DNA of 64,000 nt from Rhodobacterales bacterium 52_120_T64 (GTDB lineage: Bacteria > Pseudomonadota > Alphaproteobacteria > Rhodobacterales > Rhodobacteraceae), in NCBI GenBank assembly GCA_002162875.1, contig MABA01000008.1, positions 1 through 64,000 on the forward strand, written 5' to 3'. Positions 1 through 7,131 of the stretch are shown here, one piece after another. The notes under the pieces are model-generated. The model made no database searches and was not told where the DNA came from. It saw only the letters and a list, made by a program, of their open reading frames with translations. The position numbers and the translations under genes were made by a program. Within the stretch, counting starts at the first letter, position 1; every line of letters begins with the position of its first letter.

Positions 1-49
1 GCGCAATCTTGGCCTTAAACTGATCTGAAAACTTCCGTCTCTTCGTCAT
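1..49 (-). CDS. IS3-family transposase OrfA, N-terminal 16 residues only
   Basis: On the minus strand an ATG at 47-49 opens MTKRRKFSDQFKAKIA, the characteristic N-terminus of IS3-family OrfA helix-turn-helix proteins, which bind the IS ends. An AAGGA ribosome-binding sequence lies about 8 bases upstream (near 58-62). The gene continues off the left edge, so it is truncated by the window and not necessarily in the genome. OrfB, which carries the DDE catalytic domain in this family, would lie further left. Confidence 0.7.
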   Translation of the reverse strand, partial: MTKRRKFSDQFKAKIA

Positions 50-115
50 TTGGGTATTCCTTCATTGTGTTGGAATACACCTTAGCAGACTGTCCGAATT
101 TGCAGGACCACTTCA
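1..115 (-). mobile_element. End of an IS3-family insertion sequence (partial)
   Basis: The window opens inside an insertion sequence that extends beyond the left edge. A transposase orfA start reads leftward from 49. Upstream of it, about 78-115 reads (minus strand) as a typical IS3-family end: TGAAGTGGTCCTGC, then AATTCGGACAGTC, then CTAAGGTG. The outer boundary is placed near 115 because the recognisable end sequence stops there. The other end and any target duplication lie outside the window, so the exact IS name and its completeness cannot be judged. Confidence 0.6.
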
Positions 116-256
116 AAAATTCGATCGAAATCTACGAGATTTCAACAGAATTGGCCTTTCAGTATTCCGCGGTCCCAAAATTGCAGCCACTATTCTCCAT
201 CAATTTGATCCATTTCACTAGAGATTCCTTCACTGGCCTGACAAATGGATTTCGCC

Positions 257-301
257 ATGGCATGCAGGAGGTCGGGGGTTCGATTCCCCCTGGCACCACC
301 A
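257..301 (+). pseudogene. 3' fragment of a tRNA-Ala(GGC) gene, possible attachment-site scar
   Basis: The 45 bases match tRNA positions 32-76. They comprise an anticodon loop ATGGCAT (anticodon GGC, U33, A37), the 3' half of the anticodon stem GCAGG (264-268), variable loop AGGTC, and a perfect T-arm GGGGG/TTCGATT/CCCCC (274-290). The acceptor 3' strand TGGCACC, discriminator A and an encoded CCA (299-301) follow. Nothing upstream resembles the 5' half, so this is not a functional tRNA. Position 70 reads A where alanine tRNAs need U70 (G3-U70 is the alanine identity pair), consistent with drift. A 3' tRNA end is the usual crossover site of tyrosine integrases. Confidence 0.65.
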
Positions 302-501
302 ATTTTCCCGATGTATTTTATAACGTGTTCGGCGATAATATCTTACCTCGCTAATACGTTGCCACCGTTTTGCATGCGGCCTCGGGTCACCAGAAAAGCT
401 CGTGGAATGCGAGGAAAAGAGTGAAGTTCAAACAGTTTGTGTTAGCTAGCGCTGGTTTCTGCGATATTTCAATGGACAATAACCTGTTCAAAAGCACGAT
501 G

Positions 502-1656
502 TCACACTTCGGAATTTTTCGAAGCGAGTGAATCCACAAAAAACCAGCTTAGGACAACCAGTGGAATGCCAATTCCGAATGAAACGCGAATTCCGAAATG
601 CTCGGCAACCGCCCCCAATAACGGCGGGGCGATAAGGAATGTAACGAACGCGAGTTGCGCGAGCGCCGCGACGTTGACCGCAGCAGGTCGATCTGAGCGC
701 TGGGCTGCGGCGGACATAGCTAGGGGAAACACGACGGCGTGTCCCATTCCCATAAGTCCGAAACCAATCAAAGCAACCGCGAAATTCGGTGAGAATGTCA
801 CCAGCACAATCCCGACCCCAAGCGTGAAGATAGATGTCCTCGCAACAGCGGTTGTACCAAAGCGGTCAACGAAACTGTCGGCGAAGAACCGCACTATTGC
901 CTGCGTCAACGCCCCAATGGCCAAGGCTGCACCGCTGATGAATGGCACGGTATGGAAAGTATCTCGCATGAAAATGACCGACCAATCGATGCCCGCGCCC
1001 TCCATCAACATGGCTGAAAGCGTGAAGGCTACGATCATCAGTATACCTTTGGTCGGGCGAACAAATTTCGGCGAGGCCCCCTCGCTCAGCTGCCGGGATG
1101 GGGCGGGTTCATAGTTTCGCAGCACCGCAAACGTAGCTAAGCTCGTAACAATCACAAACCCGGCCAGGTGATAGATGACATCTATCCCCCATTGCGAAAT
1201 TGCGGCACCAGCAAACCCAGCGGTAAAGAACCCAAAGCTCCAGAAAGCATGCGAGCGATTCATAATTCTATGCCGTACTTGGTGCTCGACGCGATCTGCC
1301 TCCAGGTTCACAGCGACTTCGACCACCCCTATTCCTAAACCGCCAACGATCAAATAGAGGAAAAACCCAAGAGGCGTTGATGCGGTCGATGCTGCCATCT
1401 CAGACAACCCCATCAATGGAATCCCGATTAGCATGACCTTGCGATAACCAAGAAATTCAAGCACCCGCCCCCCAATTATCAAGGCGACCTGCGCACCAAA
1501 CGGCAGGCCGATCAAAGCCAGACCTAACGCCCCTTCGCTGATTCCCATTTTAAGCTGTAGATCGCCAATGCGTGGAAACATTGCGCCGAGCGCTGCCGAG
1601 TAAATGAAGAACGAAAAGTACACGCTCAATTTTGCGGATATACCACTTTGTGTCAT
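502..1656 (-). CDS. Major facilitator superfamily transporter (YbjJ-like)
   Basis: This inner-membrane MFS protein of about 384 residues has the usual 12 hydrophobic segments in two halves joined by a hydrophilic loop (around NYEPAPSRQLSEG). The first cytoplasmic loop carries the MFS signature-like stretch GRVLEFLGYRKVM. The substrate is unknown; relatives are drug or sugar-type exporters. The start is set at the ATG at 1654-1656 (MTQSGISAKL) because a CGGAG ribosome-binding sequence lies at 1663-1667. A longer frame from a TTG at 1683 would add nine residues but has no ribosome-binding site. It stands alone, with no partner gene on the same strand. Confidence 0.8.
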   Translation of the reverse strand: MTQSGISAKLSVYFSFFIYSAALGAMFPRIGDLQLKMGISEGALGLALIGLPFGAQVALIIGGRVLEFLGYRKVMLIGIPLMGLSEMAASTASTPLGFFLYLIVGGLGIGVVEVAVNLEADRVEHQVRHRIMNRSHAFWSFGFFTAGFAGAAISQWGIDVIYHLAGFVIVTSLATFAVLRNYEPAPSRQLSEGASPKFVRPTKGILMIVAFTLSAMLMEGAGIDWSVIFMRDTFHTVPFISGAALAIGALTQAIVRFFADSFVDRFGTTAVARTSIFTLGVGIVLVTFSPNFAVALIGFGLMGMGHAVVFPLAMSAAAQRSDRPAAVNVAALAQLAFVTFLIAPPLLGAVAEHFGIRVSFGIGIPLVVLSWFFVDSLASKNSEV

Positions 1657-2062
1657 GCAGGGCTCCGAGGTTGGAATTTTCAATTCGGTGTAACTATTGA
1701 CGACATTTCAATGGCATTCCAAGCAAAAGTACCAGTGGCCGCGGCTAAAGAATATGTGTGAACGTCGATGTGGTTGAGATGACACCAAATTGTAGCTTTT
1801 CCGTTGATCTTGTCGACACCTAGTGGTCGGCATTGATCTGTAGAAAGTTTTATCGAACTCTGCCCAAATCCAGCTTTTGATTGTGTGTAGGTCTGGATCG
1901 TATCTTCAAGTATAGGACTCAAATGAAGAAATTTTCAATTTTGGGCAAAATAGGCTAAGATTCGTATGCGTTTGAAAGTTGTTTGGTAAATATATCGTAA
2001 GTCGTGAATCAGCAATCATCACCACATACAACACTCGTAAGTAGGTAGAAAACGAGAATAAA
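1657..2062. other. Intergenic region between two divergent genes
   Basis: About 400 bases between the leftward MFS gene and the rightward gene at 2063, so promoters for both should lie here. A leftward frame (1680-1922, TTG start, 80 codons) sits just before the MFS gene but has no ribosome-binding site or recognisable family. No RNA gene, repeat or clear operator was seen. Confidence 0.4.
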
Positions 2063-2566
2063 ATGATTATACGCGAACTAACATTGTTAAACACTCCAAG
2101 TTTGGTTGCCATATTGTTGCGTACCGCAGCCAACGGACCAACTACGATACATATGGTGTTGGCCGCGCTTAAGCTTGCTTTGGAGCAGGCCGATGAACAG
2201 CCGCCCGTCAGTGATACAGAGTTGCAAAGACGCCTGAAGGCTTTGCGAGTGTATCTCGTTGCTGCGCAGATTATCGATAACCGGGACCAGTTTCAGTTGA
2301 CTGCGCGAGGTATAGATATGCTGGCAGAACACCCAATGGGATTTGATATTGATGAATTGACGTCCGACCCAGCTTTTTCTGCATGGCTCCAGCAACGGCT
2401 TCCGTCAAAAACGCCTGAAGACGTACGAGCTGTGGCATTCGATTCTGGTTACGGAGCATGCTTGAACGGGCAAGAGATCACGGATAATCCATATCCTGCA
2501 GACAGCGCCGATCATCAGATTTGGGAGGGTGGCTGGTGCGAGGCACTCGATGCGCGGTCTGACTGA
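2063..2566 (+). CDS. Winged-helix domain fused to an Rmf/CrpP-like domain
   Basis: A 167-residue soluble protein with two recognisable parts. Residues about 30-88 resemble the Mrr_N-type winged helix: a helix-rich stretch, then YLVAAQIIDNRDQFQLTARG, matching the pattern of the third helix and wing. Residues about 126-162 follow the ribosome modulation factor/CrpP pattern: GYGACLNG, then a proline-tyrosine (PYP, 143-145), then IWEGGWCEA (W154, G157, W158). Rmf binds ribosomes in stationary phase, and CrpP-like relatives are otherwise poorly characterised. Fusion to a winged helix suggests a DNA- or RNA-binding regulator that senses, or acts on, the translation machinery; that is inference. No strong ribosome-binding site was seen. 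The next gene, 160 bases on, is on the same strand. Confidence 0.6.
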   Translation: MIIRELTLLNTPSLVAILLRTAANGPTTIHMVLAALKLALEQADEQPPVSDTELQRRLKALRVYLVAAQIIDNRDQFQLTARGIDMLAEHPMGFDIDELTSDPAFSAWLQQRLPSKTPEDVRAVAFDSGYGACLNGQEITDNPYPADSADHQIWEGGWCEALDARSD

Positions 2567-2728
2567 TGATTGTTCAAATCTTGCCTTGCAGAAGAAACGT
2601 CTCAAAGGAAGTACTTTAGGGCAAAAGTTTAACAGGCACCTCAAATATTGGACGCTATGATACAATAATCGCCTAGCCTAGAAACGCCGATTGCTTTTGT
2701 GTAATTCAACTTAGGAAGGGAGACCAAA

Positions 2729-3058
2729 ATGAAACCCGTGGTACTTTTAGTGGGCCGATTGCCCAATGTTATCGGGAACGTTGCTAAACAACTTGAGGAT
2801 CTGCCCATCCAGTGGCTCGGCGCGCACACCCGCGACGAAGTCATATCCCAGATTAGCGAAGAGCCGAAGATCGAATGTGTAATTATGGGTGCCAGTCACG
2901 ACGATACGGTCCGCGGAGATTTGATTGCAGTAATTGCTCAGCGTCGCCCCGATCTGTGTATACACATTAAGGATCGGTCGTCAGGCCCAGATGGAATGGC
3001 CTCTTTTGTTCGCAGAATGGTACAATGTGATGTATTGCGCAATATGGCTCATTTCTGA
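2729..3058 (+). CDS. Small receiver-like protein without phosphorylation residues
   Basis: A 109-residue soluble protein. Its beta/alpha pattern resembles a CheY-type receiver: KPVVLLVG (strand 1), NVIGNVAKQLEDL (helix 1), IQWLGAHT, then IECVIMGASHDD where strand 3 and the phosphoacceptor would be, later LCIHIKD, and a final helix FVRRMV. The acidic pair after strand 1 and the aspartate at the end of strand 3 are absent, so phosphotransfer is unlikely. An AGGAAGGGAG ribosome-binding site precedes the ATG. The function is unknown; an atypical receiver or a Rossmann-like binding protein are both possible. Confidence 0.5.
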   Translation: MKPVVLLVGRLPNVIGNVAKQLEDLPIQWLGAHTRDEVISQISEEPKIECVIMGASHDDTVRGDLIAVIAQRRPDLCIHIKDRSSGPDGMASFVRRMVQCDVLRNMAHF

Positions 3059-3092
3059 AGTTTTTTGATCGGCCACATCGCGCCCTCTGTTT

Positions 3093-3125
3093 TAGGTGGC
3101 ATGTCTTTGGATGCCTGGCCACCTA
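3093..3125 (+). other. Perfect 8-bp stem-loop downstream of the receiver-like gene
   Basis: TAGGTGGC (3093-3100) and GCCACCTA (3118-3125) form a perfect 8-bp stem around a 17-base loop, about 35 bases after the stop at 3058. No T-run follows, so it is not a standard intrinsic terminator. It may protect the 3' end of the mRNA. Confidence 0.35.
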
Positions 3126-3201
3126 GATAACAGATTATGAATCATGGGGTGAAGTTGAGCCGTACAGTTGTGAGGATAACCATTGAGTCCAATGACGCTA
3201 A

Positions 3202-3495
3202 TTAGCCAGCTGATTCGTAGGCCACCATGTGCTGGTCTGATCCTTCTTCGCGCAGAGGTATCAGGGCTTTGTACTCATCTGAGCTGTGCCAACGATCCAG
3301 CATCTCCATAGCTTCGAATTCAATTACGAACACCATCCCATGGCCATCATTTTCGCCGTTGAGCATCTTAGGGTTTGCGCCGATAGCAATCGGCTTTGCA
3401 CCGAATTTTGAAGCAACAGATCGGGTTTTTGCAATATACTCTTCAAATTTCGTCCGTTCGGTCACGGTCACCCGCGAGATCATATAAGCTGGCAT
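3202..3495 (-). CDS. DUF1330 domain protein
   Basis: A 97-residue protein matching the DUF1330 ferredoxin-like dimeric alpha/beta barrel family: MPAYMISRVTVTERTKFEEY at the start, GMVFVIEFEAMEMLDRWHSS in the middle, YKALIPLREEGSD near the end. Members are small cytosolic proteins of unknown reaction. The start at 3495 is chosen because AAAGGAAAC lies 4 bases upstream; an upstream GTG at 3540 would add 15 unlikely residues. It is divergent from the HxlR regulator at 3636, and the shared intergenic region carries two palindromes, so it is a likely regulatory target. Confidence 0.75.
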   Translation of the reverse strand: MPAYMISRVTVTERTKFEEYIAKTRSVASKFGAKPIAIGANPKMLNGENDGHGMVFVIEFEAMEMLDRWHSSDEYKALIPLREEGSDQHMVAYESAG

Positions 3496-3580
3496 TGCTG
3501 TTTCCTTTCTTTGTAGTTTTAGTTTACGAGTTTCTGTCACATAGGATTGAAGTCTTATCTGCTAGCCTGACGTTCAACTA

Positions 3581-3618
3581 ACTTTACTTATTAAAGTATT
3601 AACTTTATAATGTAAAGT
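3581..3618 (+). promoter_or_regulatory. Tandem palindromic operator of the HxlR regulator
   Basis: Two 17-bp palindromes of the form ACTTTA-N5-TAAAGT lie at 3581-3597 and 3602-3618, exactly 21 bp apart (two helical turns). A TATAAT hexamer (3606-3611) sits inside the second copy, and another TATAAT overlaps its right edge (3618-3623), upstream of the ATG at 3636. Binding would block the rightward promoter and could also act on the leftward DUF1330 gene. The palindromes are read directly; that HxlR binds them is inference. Confidence 0.7.
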
Positions 3619-3635
3619 ATAATGATGAGGAATTT

Positions 3636-4295
3636 ATGCCCAGTTCACGCAGCTACAATCTACTTTGCCCGATCTCCCGTGCGTTGGATCATGTTGGTGA
3701 CCGCTGGACGTTGCTAATATTGCGCGACCTTCACGCTGGACCAGCACGTTTCAAAGACCTTCAGACAGGGCTGGTTGGCATTGCGTCAAACCTGCTGACA
3801 GGAAGGCTACAAGCGCTTGAAGAAAACGGGCTCATCCAAAAGCAAACGTCGGAATATGGAGCATCCTTGTACGCATTGACCAGCCGTGGTGAAAAAACCA
3901 ATCAGTTGTTGTTTGAATTAGCAAGATTTGGCAAGCAAATGCCGCACCCGGAAAAAATTCAAAAGCCCGGTAATTTCAGATCAATTGCAGTTTCGCTGGG
4001 GACAGCGTGCAAAAGATCAGTTGGGCCCGATCACAATTTCACCGCGACATTGATCATTGATCAACAAGCGTTTCGCCTCATCGCGCGAGATGGAGATGCG
4101 CAAATTTGGGCGGGTGGAGCCGAGAATCCAGATCTGGTCATGACAACTTCATACGAAGCAATAATGGCGCTGGCCGATGGTGATATGCCTCGTGACGAAT
4201 TTATTTCAAAACACGTTTTGCTCGAAGTAGTGACGGCTGGTAAAGAAAAAGAGTTTTTTGATTTGTTGGCGCGGGCCACCGCGGAATTTGACTAA
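3636..4295 (+). CDS. HxlR-family transcriptional regulator with C-terminal SCP2-like domain
   Basis: A 219-residue protein. Residues 1-100 are an HxlR winged helix: a cysteine at position 11 (LLCPISRALDHVGDRWTLLI), then GPARFKDLQTGL and GIASNLLTGRLQALEENGLI. Residues about 120-215 resemble a sterol-carrier (SCP2) type domain (FRLIARDGDAQIW, then ALADGDMPRDEFI), an arrangement known in this family that may bind a hydrophobic ligand. GAGGAA lies upstream of the ATG. It probably regulates itself and the divergent DUF1330 gene through the palindromes at 3581-3618. The N-terminal cysteine could be a redox or electrophile sensor, as in some HxlR/YodB relatives; that is not shown here. Confidence 0.8.
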   Translation: MPSSRSYNLLCPISRALDHVGDRWTLLILRDLHAGPARFKDLQTGLVGIASNLLTGRLQALEENGLIQKQTSEYGASLYALTSRGEKTNQLLFELARFGKQMPHPEKIQKPGNFRSIAVSLGTACKRSVGPDHNFTATLIIDQQAFRLIARDGDAQIWAGGAENPDLVMTTSYEAIMALADGDMPRDEFISKHVLLEVVTAGKEKEFFDLLARATAEFD

Positions 4296-4314
4296 TGCTG
4301 TGTCGTTAGTCCGC
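4290..4314 (+). terminator. Possible terminator hairpin after the HxlR gene
   Basis: GACTAA at 4290-4295 (including the stop codon) pairs with TTAGTC at 4306-4311 around a 10-base loop. A GCGG/CCGC extension is separated by a small bulge. The following bases are pyrimidine-rich but contain no clean T-run, so this is a weak candidate. Confidence 0.3.
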
Positions 4315-4454
4315 GCTTTCATTTCTCCAGGCATTGCCAAAGCTCCAGCGTCCGCCCGCCAATTGATGCAAGCACCATTGCGACGCTTTCAGGCTAGTTC
4401 AATCCTCCATCGATTTTTGGCAAGGCCGCAGATTCACTAAGAAATCTTGCCTTC

Positions 4455-5267
4455 TCAGGCATCACTCCAAACTATCGCCTTTCTATAGAAGTGCCAAGTT
4501 GCGTGCCCCAAAACTGGAAACGAAATTGCCAGACCTATGAAAGCCAATATGGTTCCCAGAAATAGGACGACAGCAACAACCAATCCCCACGCTGCGACCG
4601 GAATCGGATTATGCCATGCCACGCGTATGGAAGCGGAAACTGCCCCCAATGGTCCGATATCTCGATCAATTAGCAGCGGGAAGGACACGGCACTCGTTAC
4701 AAGTACAAGCAGTGCAAGCACGAAACCGGCTGTACATCCGACAAATATTAACGACCAACCCTTAGCGGTAATAAATACTTGTTTGGTGAACTCCACGATG
4801 GATGTCTGTTCCTCTCCACCAAAATAGACACCATAGATAGCGTCCGCAATAAACAACCAAACAACAAAGATCGCCATTAACATTAATGACAATGCGGCAA
4901 CGCTCAGCATTACAGGAGACTTAACGACGGACAGCGAATGACGCCACGAGGTATCCAATCCACGTTCGCGCCTACGGCTGATTTCGTAAAATACAACTGC
5001 GACCGCGGGCCCGATCAACGCAATTCCACCGGAAAGAGGAAACAGGAGCGGGATTATATCCATACCGAATGCAACTCGGGCCATGAAGAGCGCAATAAAT
5101 GGGTATAATACATAAACGAATACCAACTGGCTTGGCTTTGCCTTGAAATCGGCAATGCCAAGGCGCAGCGCATCGGTCACGTCGTGAACATCCATTTTTT
5201 TAACTTCTGGATAACCGTGGTCATCAATGTGATCAGGGTTTCCGTTTAGCGCGTTTTCGATATGCAT
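4455..5267 (-). CDS. DUF2189 integral membrane protein
   Basis: A 270-residue inner-membrane protein of the DUF2189 family. After a hydrophilic N-terminus of about 35 residues come LRLGIADFKAKPSQLVFVYV and roughly six hydrophobic segments, including two long ones around residues 120-140 and 165-195. Function is unknown; in proteobacteria such genes often neighbour respiratory or cytochrome genes. The start is preceded by GGAGGGAGCATT. It is the last gene in line with the cytochrome oxidase operon, separated from subunit IV by a 79-base gap with a hairpin, so it may be cotranscribed at a lower level. Confidence 0.75.
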   Translation of the reverse strand: MHIENALNGNPDHIDDHGYPEVKKMDVHDVTDALRLGIADFKAKPSQLVFVYVLYPFIALFMARVAFGMDIIPLLFPLSGGIALIGPAVAVVFYEISRRRERGLDTSWRHSLSVVKSPVMLSVAALSLMLMAIFVVWLFIADAIYGVYFGGEEQTSIVEFTKQVFITAKGWSLIFVGCTAGFVLALLVLVTSAVSFPLLIDRDIGPLGAVSASIRVAWHNPIPVAAWGLVVAVVLFLGTILAFIGLAISFPVLGHATWHFYRKAIVWSDA

Positions 5268-5290
5268 AATGCTCCCTCCACTTGGTTGAC

Positions 5291-5317
5291 AGGAGCGGGC
5301 GTTGGCCCGTTGCTCCT
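5291..5317 (-). other. Hairpin between oxidase subunit IV and the DUF2189 gene
   Basis: AGGAGCGGGC (5291-5300) pairs with GCCC (5305-5308) and GCTCCT (5312-5317), with a three-base bulge and a GTTG loop. No T-run follows in the leftward direction. It is probably an mRNA processing or stabilising structure, or a partial terminator separating DUF2189 from the oxidase genes. Confidence 0.4.
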
Positions 5318-5346
5318 TACTAGTATAGTAATTTCTTCATCATTTG

Positions 5347-5685
5347 TCACTCATGGGCCACAAACGACACCGGTGTAAATGCGGTCGCGCGCGACCCTGA
5401 TACGTAATTTGACTCGATCACCATCAGTGCGACAAAAACCAAAAGCGCCAAGGGTGGCAACAATATCGCGCTGCGCATGGCTAAGCGTTCCCACTTCATG
5501 TGCATGAAAACGCTGATGATTAATCCGGCTTTCAAGAACATGAAAAGCAGGATCAGGAACCAGCGCATGGTGCCTTCTACATGGAAAAAATCGACAAGGT
5601 ACGAGAACGTACTTAAGACGAAAAGCAGCAACCAGATTGATAGATAGGTGCTGATAGGATGTTGTTGATGTGCAGTTTTTTCCAT
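5347..5685 (-). CDS. Cytochrome c oxidase subunit IV family protein
   Basis: A 112-residue protein with three predicted membrane segments (ISTYLSIWLLLFVLSTF, then RWFLILLFMFLKAGLIISVF, then AILLPPLALLVFVALMVI) and the loop MHMKWERLAMR. This matches the small prokaryotic subunit IV (CoxD/CyoD-like) proteins that accompany heme-copper oxidases. The start at 5685 (MEKTAHQQ) has GAGG upstream. A longer frame from 5700 would overlap the subunit III stop and has no support. It is the last oxidase gene and probably aids assembly or stability of the complex. Confidence 0.8.
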   Translation of the reverse strand: MEKTAHQQHPISTYLSIWLLLFVLSTFSYLVDFFHVEGTMRWFLILLFMFLKAGLIISVFMHMKWERLAMRSAILLPPLALLVFVALMVIESNYVSGSRATAFTPVSFVAHE

Positions 5686-5693
5686 TTTTGACC

Positions 5694-6386
5694 TCACCAC
5701 AAATAGAAGAATGCGAAAATGAAGACCCAGACAAGGTCAACGAAATGCCAATACAAGCCTGCGATTTCGACACCCTCATAACTACCGCGTCTGTCAAAAT
5801 CACCGCGCCAAACCTTGGCGGCAACTACCGTCAAATAGATCACGCCAATTGAAACGTGCAGGCCGTGAAAGCCGGTTATCATAAAGAATATTGATCCGAA
5901 TTGCGGGGCGCCCATTGGATTGCTCCATGGCCGAACACCTTCCTCTACGATTAATTTGGTCCACTCGAATGCTTGGAGACCGACAAAGGATAATCCTAAC
6001 GCTGCGGTGAGAAACATTAAGACCGCAGTGCGTTTCCTGTTACGTTGATAGCCGTAGTTCACAGCCATCGCCATCGTGCCACTGCTGCTGATAAGAATAA
6101 ATGTCATGATTGCGATCAGTATCAGCGGAAAATCAGTACCGCCTATGTTTAGCGCAAAAACTTCGCTTGGTATGGGCCACGGAACCACTGTGGACATCCG
6201 CGCACTCATATATCCAATAAGGAAACTGCCAAAAATGAAGGTATCACTTAGCAGGAAAACCCACATCATGGCCTTGCCCCAAGAGACATCTTTAAAGGTC
6301 TCTCTATCAGCGGACCAGTCAGATACCATACCTTGCCATCCTTCACCGGAGGCAACGGCGTCGCTAAGTTCTAAGCGATCAGACAT
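5694..6386 (-). CDS. Cytochrome c oxidase subunit III
   Basis: A 230-residue heme-copper oxidase subunit III. Features include WGKAMMWVFLLSDTFIFGSF (helix 1), LILIAIMTFILISSSGTMAM, LSFVGLQAFEWTKLI with the conserved glutamate region, FFMITGFHGLHVSIGV and a C-terminal YWHFVDLVWVFIF. The last two are the classical COX3 signatures. The start at 6386 (MSDRLELSD) is set by AAAGGGGAAAGAG just upstream; the frame is open further but the added residues are not COX3-like. It lies between a second subunit III-like gene and subunit IV in the same operon. Confidence 0.85.
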   Translation of the reverse strand: MSDRLELSDAVASGEGWQGMVSDWSADRETFKDVSWGKAMMWVFLLSDTFIFGSFLIGYMSARMSTVVPWPIPSEVFALNIGGTDFPLILIAIMTFILISSSGTMAMAVNYGYQRNRKRTAVLMFLTAALGLSFVGLQAFEWTKLIVEEGVRPWSNPMGAPQFGSIFFMITGFHGLHVSIGVIYLTVVAAKVWRGDFDRRGSYEGVEIAGLYWHFVDLVWVFIFAFFYLW

Positions 6387-6471
6387 CTCTTTCCCCTTTC
6401 TGTTCCATTGGTGCAATTCTGATTGTTCCAGATATTGGCTTGGACCAAAGTTCGTTAACGTTCTCCAGTTT

Positions 6472-7131
6472 TTAGGACCGACACATTCCATACCAAAATG
6501 TGTTGACCATATAGTTATCCACAAGAAGCAGTGCAAAAAGCACCACCCATACCAAAAGCAAATAGTGCCAATATATCGCGCAGAGTCGCGTCATGTCCGC
6601 AACGGCGTCTAAATTATTGTCATTTGAAATCTTACCGAGCGCCAAGATCAGCACCGATACACCACCGAGTATGTGAATGCCGTGTAGCCCCGTCATCAGG
6701 TAGAAAAATGCATAAGCCGGATTGGTCGATGCAAAAAACCGTTGTTGCAATAATTCGTGCCATGCAAATACCTGAGCATACAAGAATACAACTGCCAGAA
6801 TTGCGCTAATGACAAGCAACTGACGCGCGCGTATTGCATTGTCTTTTTGGGCCAGCATACGCGCATATTGCATCGTCAAACTGCTGAACGCCAATATTGC
6901 AGTATTGTACCAAAGGAGTTGAGGCTCTCGCAGTGGCTTCCATTCTGGCAGCGAGGTATTTTCTAGGTAAGCAATTGATATCAAAAGAAACAGTACGGTA
7001 ACAACACTCAGAAACAGGACAAGCCCACGTTTGGTGGTTGCTGCACGTGTTGCCATACCGGAATGTATCTCAACCGTAGGCCGGTGATCTGGTATCCAAG
7101 GTTTATCCGATATATGGCGAAGGAAGCTCAT
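6472..7131 (-). CDS. Second subunit III-like protein of the heme-copper oxidase
   Basis: A 219-residue membrane protein, also of the COX3 superfamily: YNTAILAFSSLTMQYARML, YAQVFAWHELLQQRFF, FFYLMTGLHGIHILGGVSV and YWHYLLLVWVVLFALLLVDN. It has five or more membrane segments and resembles the NorE/short COX3 group more than classical CtaE. Its ATG overlaps the stop of subunit I by four bases (7128-7131), implying translational coupling. Two different subunit III-like proteins in one oxidase operon is notable. They may form a heterodimeric subunit III or a split seven-helix equivalent; this is inference. Confidence 0.75.
   Translation of the reverse strand: MSFLRHISDKPWIPDHRPTVEIHSGMATRAATTKRGLVLFLSVVTVLFLLISIAYLENTSLPEWKPLREPQLLWYNTAILAFSSLTMQYARMLAQKDNAIRARQLLVISAILAVVFLYAQVFAWHELLQQRFFASTNPAYAFFYLMTGLHGIHILGGVSVLILALGKISNDNNLDAVADMTRLCAIYWHYLLLVWVVLFALLLVDNYMVNTFWYGMCRS

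Noticed and set aside
257-301. Possibility that the tRNA-like fragment is the 3' end of tmRNA
   Set aside because: The anticodon loop with U33 and GGC fits a normal tRNA-Ala, and position 70 is not the U needed for alanine charging of tmRNA. No mRNA-like domain is seen.
566-1114. Long rightward frame opposite the MFS gene
   Set aside because: Antisense shadow of a clear membrane transporter gene. Many similar opposite-strand frames over the ABC, oxidase and tct genes were discarded for the same reason.
1680-1922. Leftward 80-codon frame just upstream of the MFS gene
   Set aside because: TTG start, no ribosome-binding site and no recognisable family. Could be real but the evidence is too weak to list as a gene.
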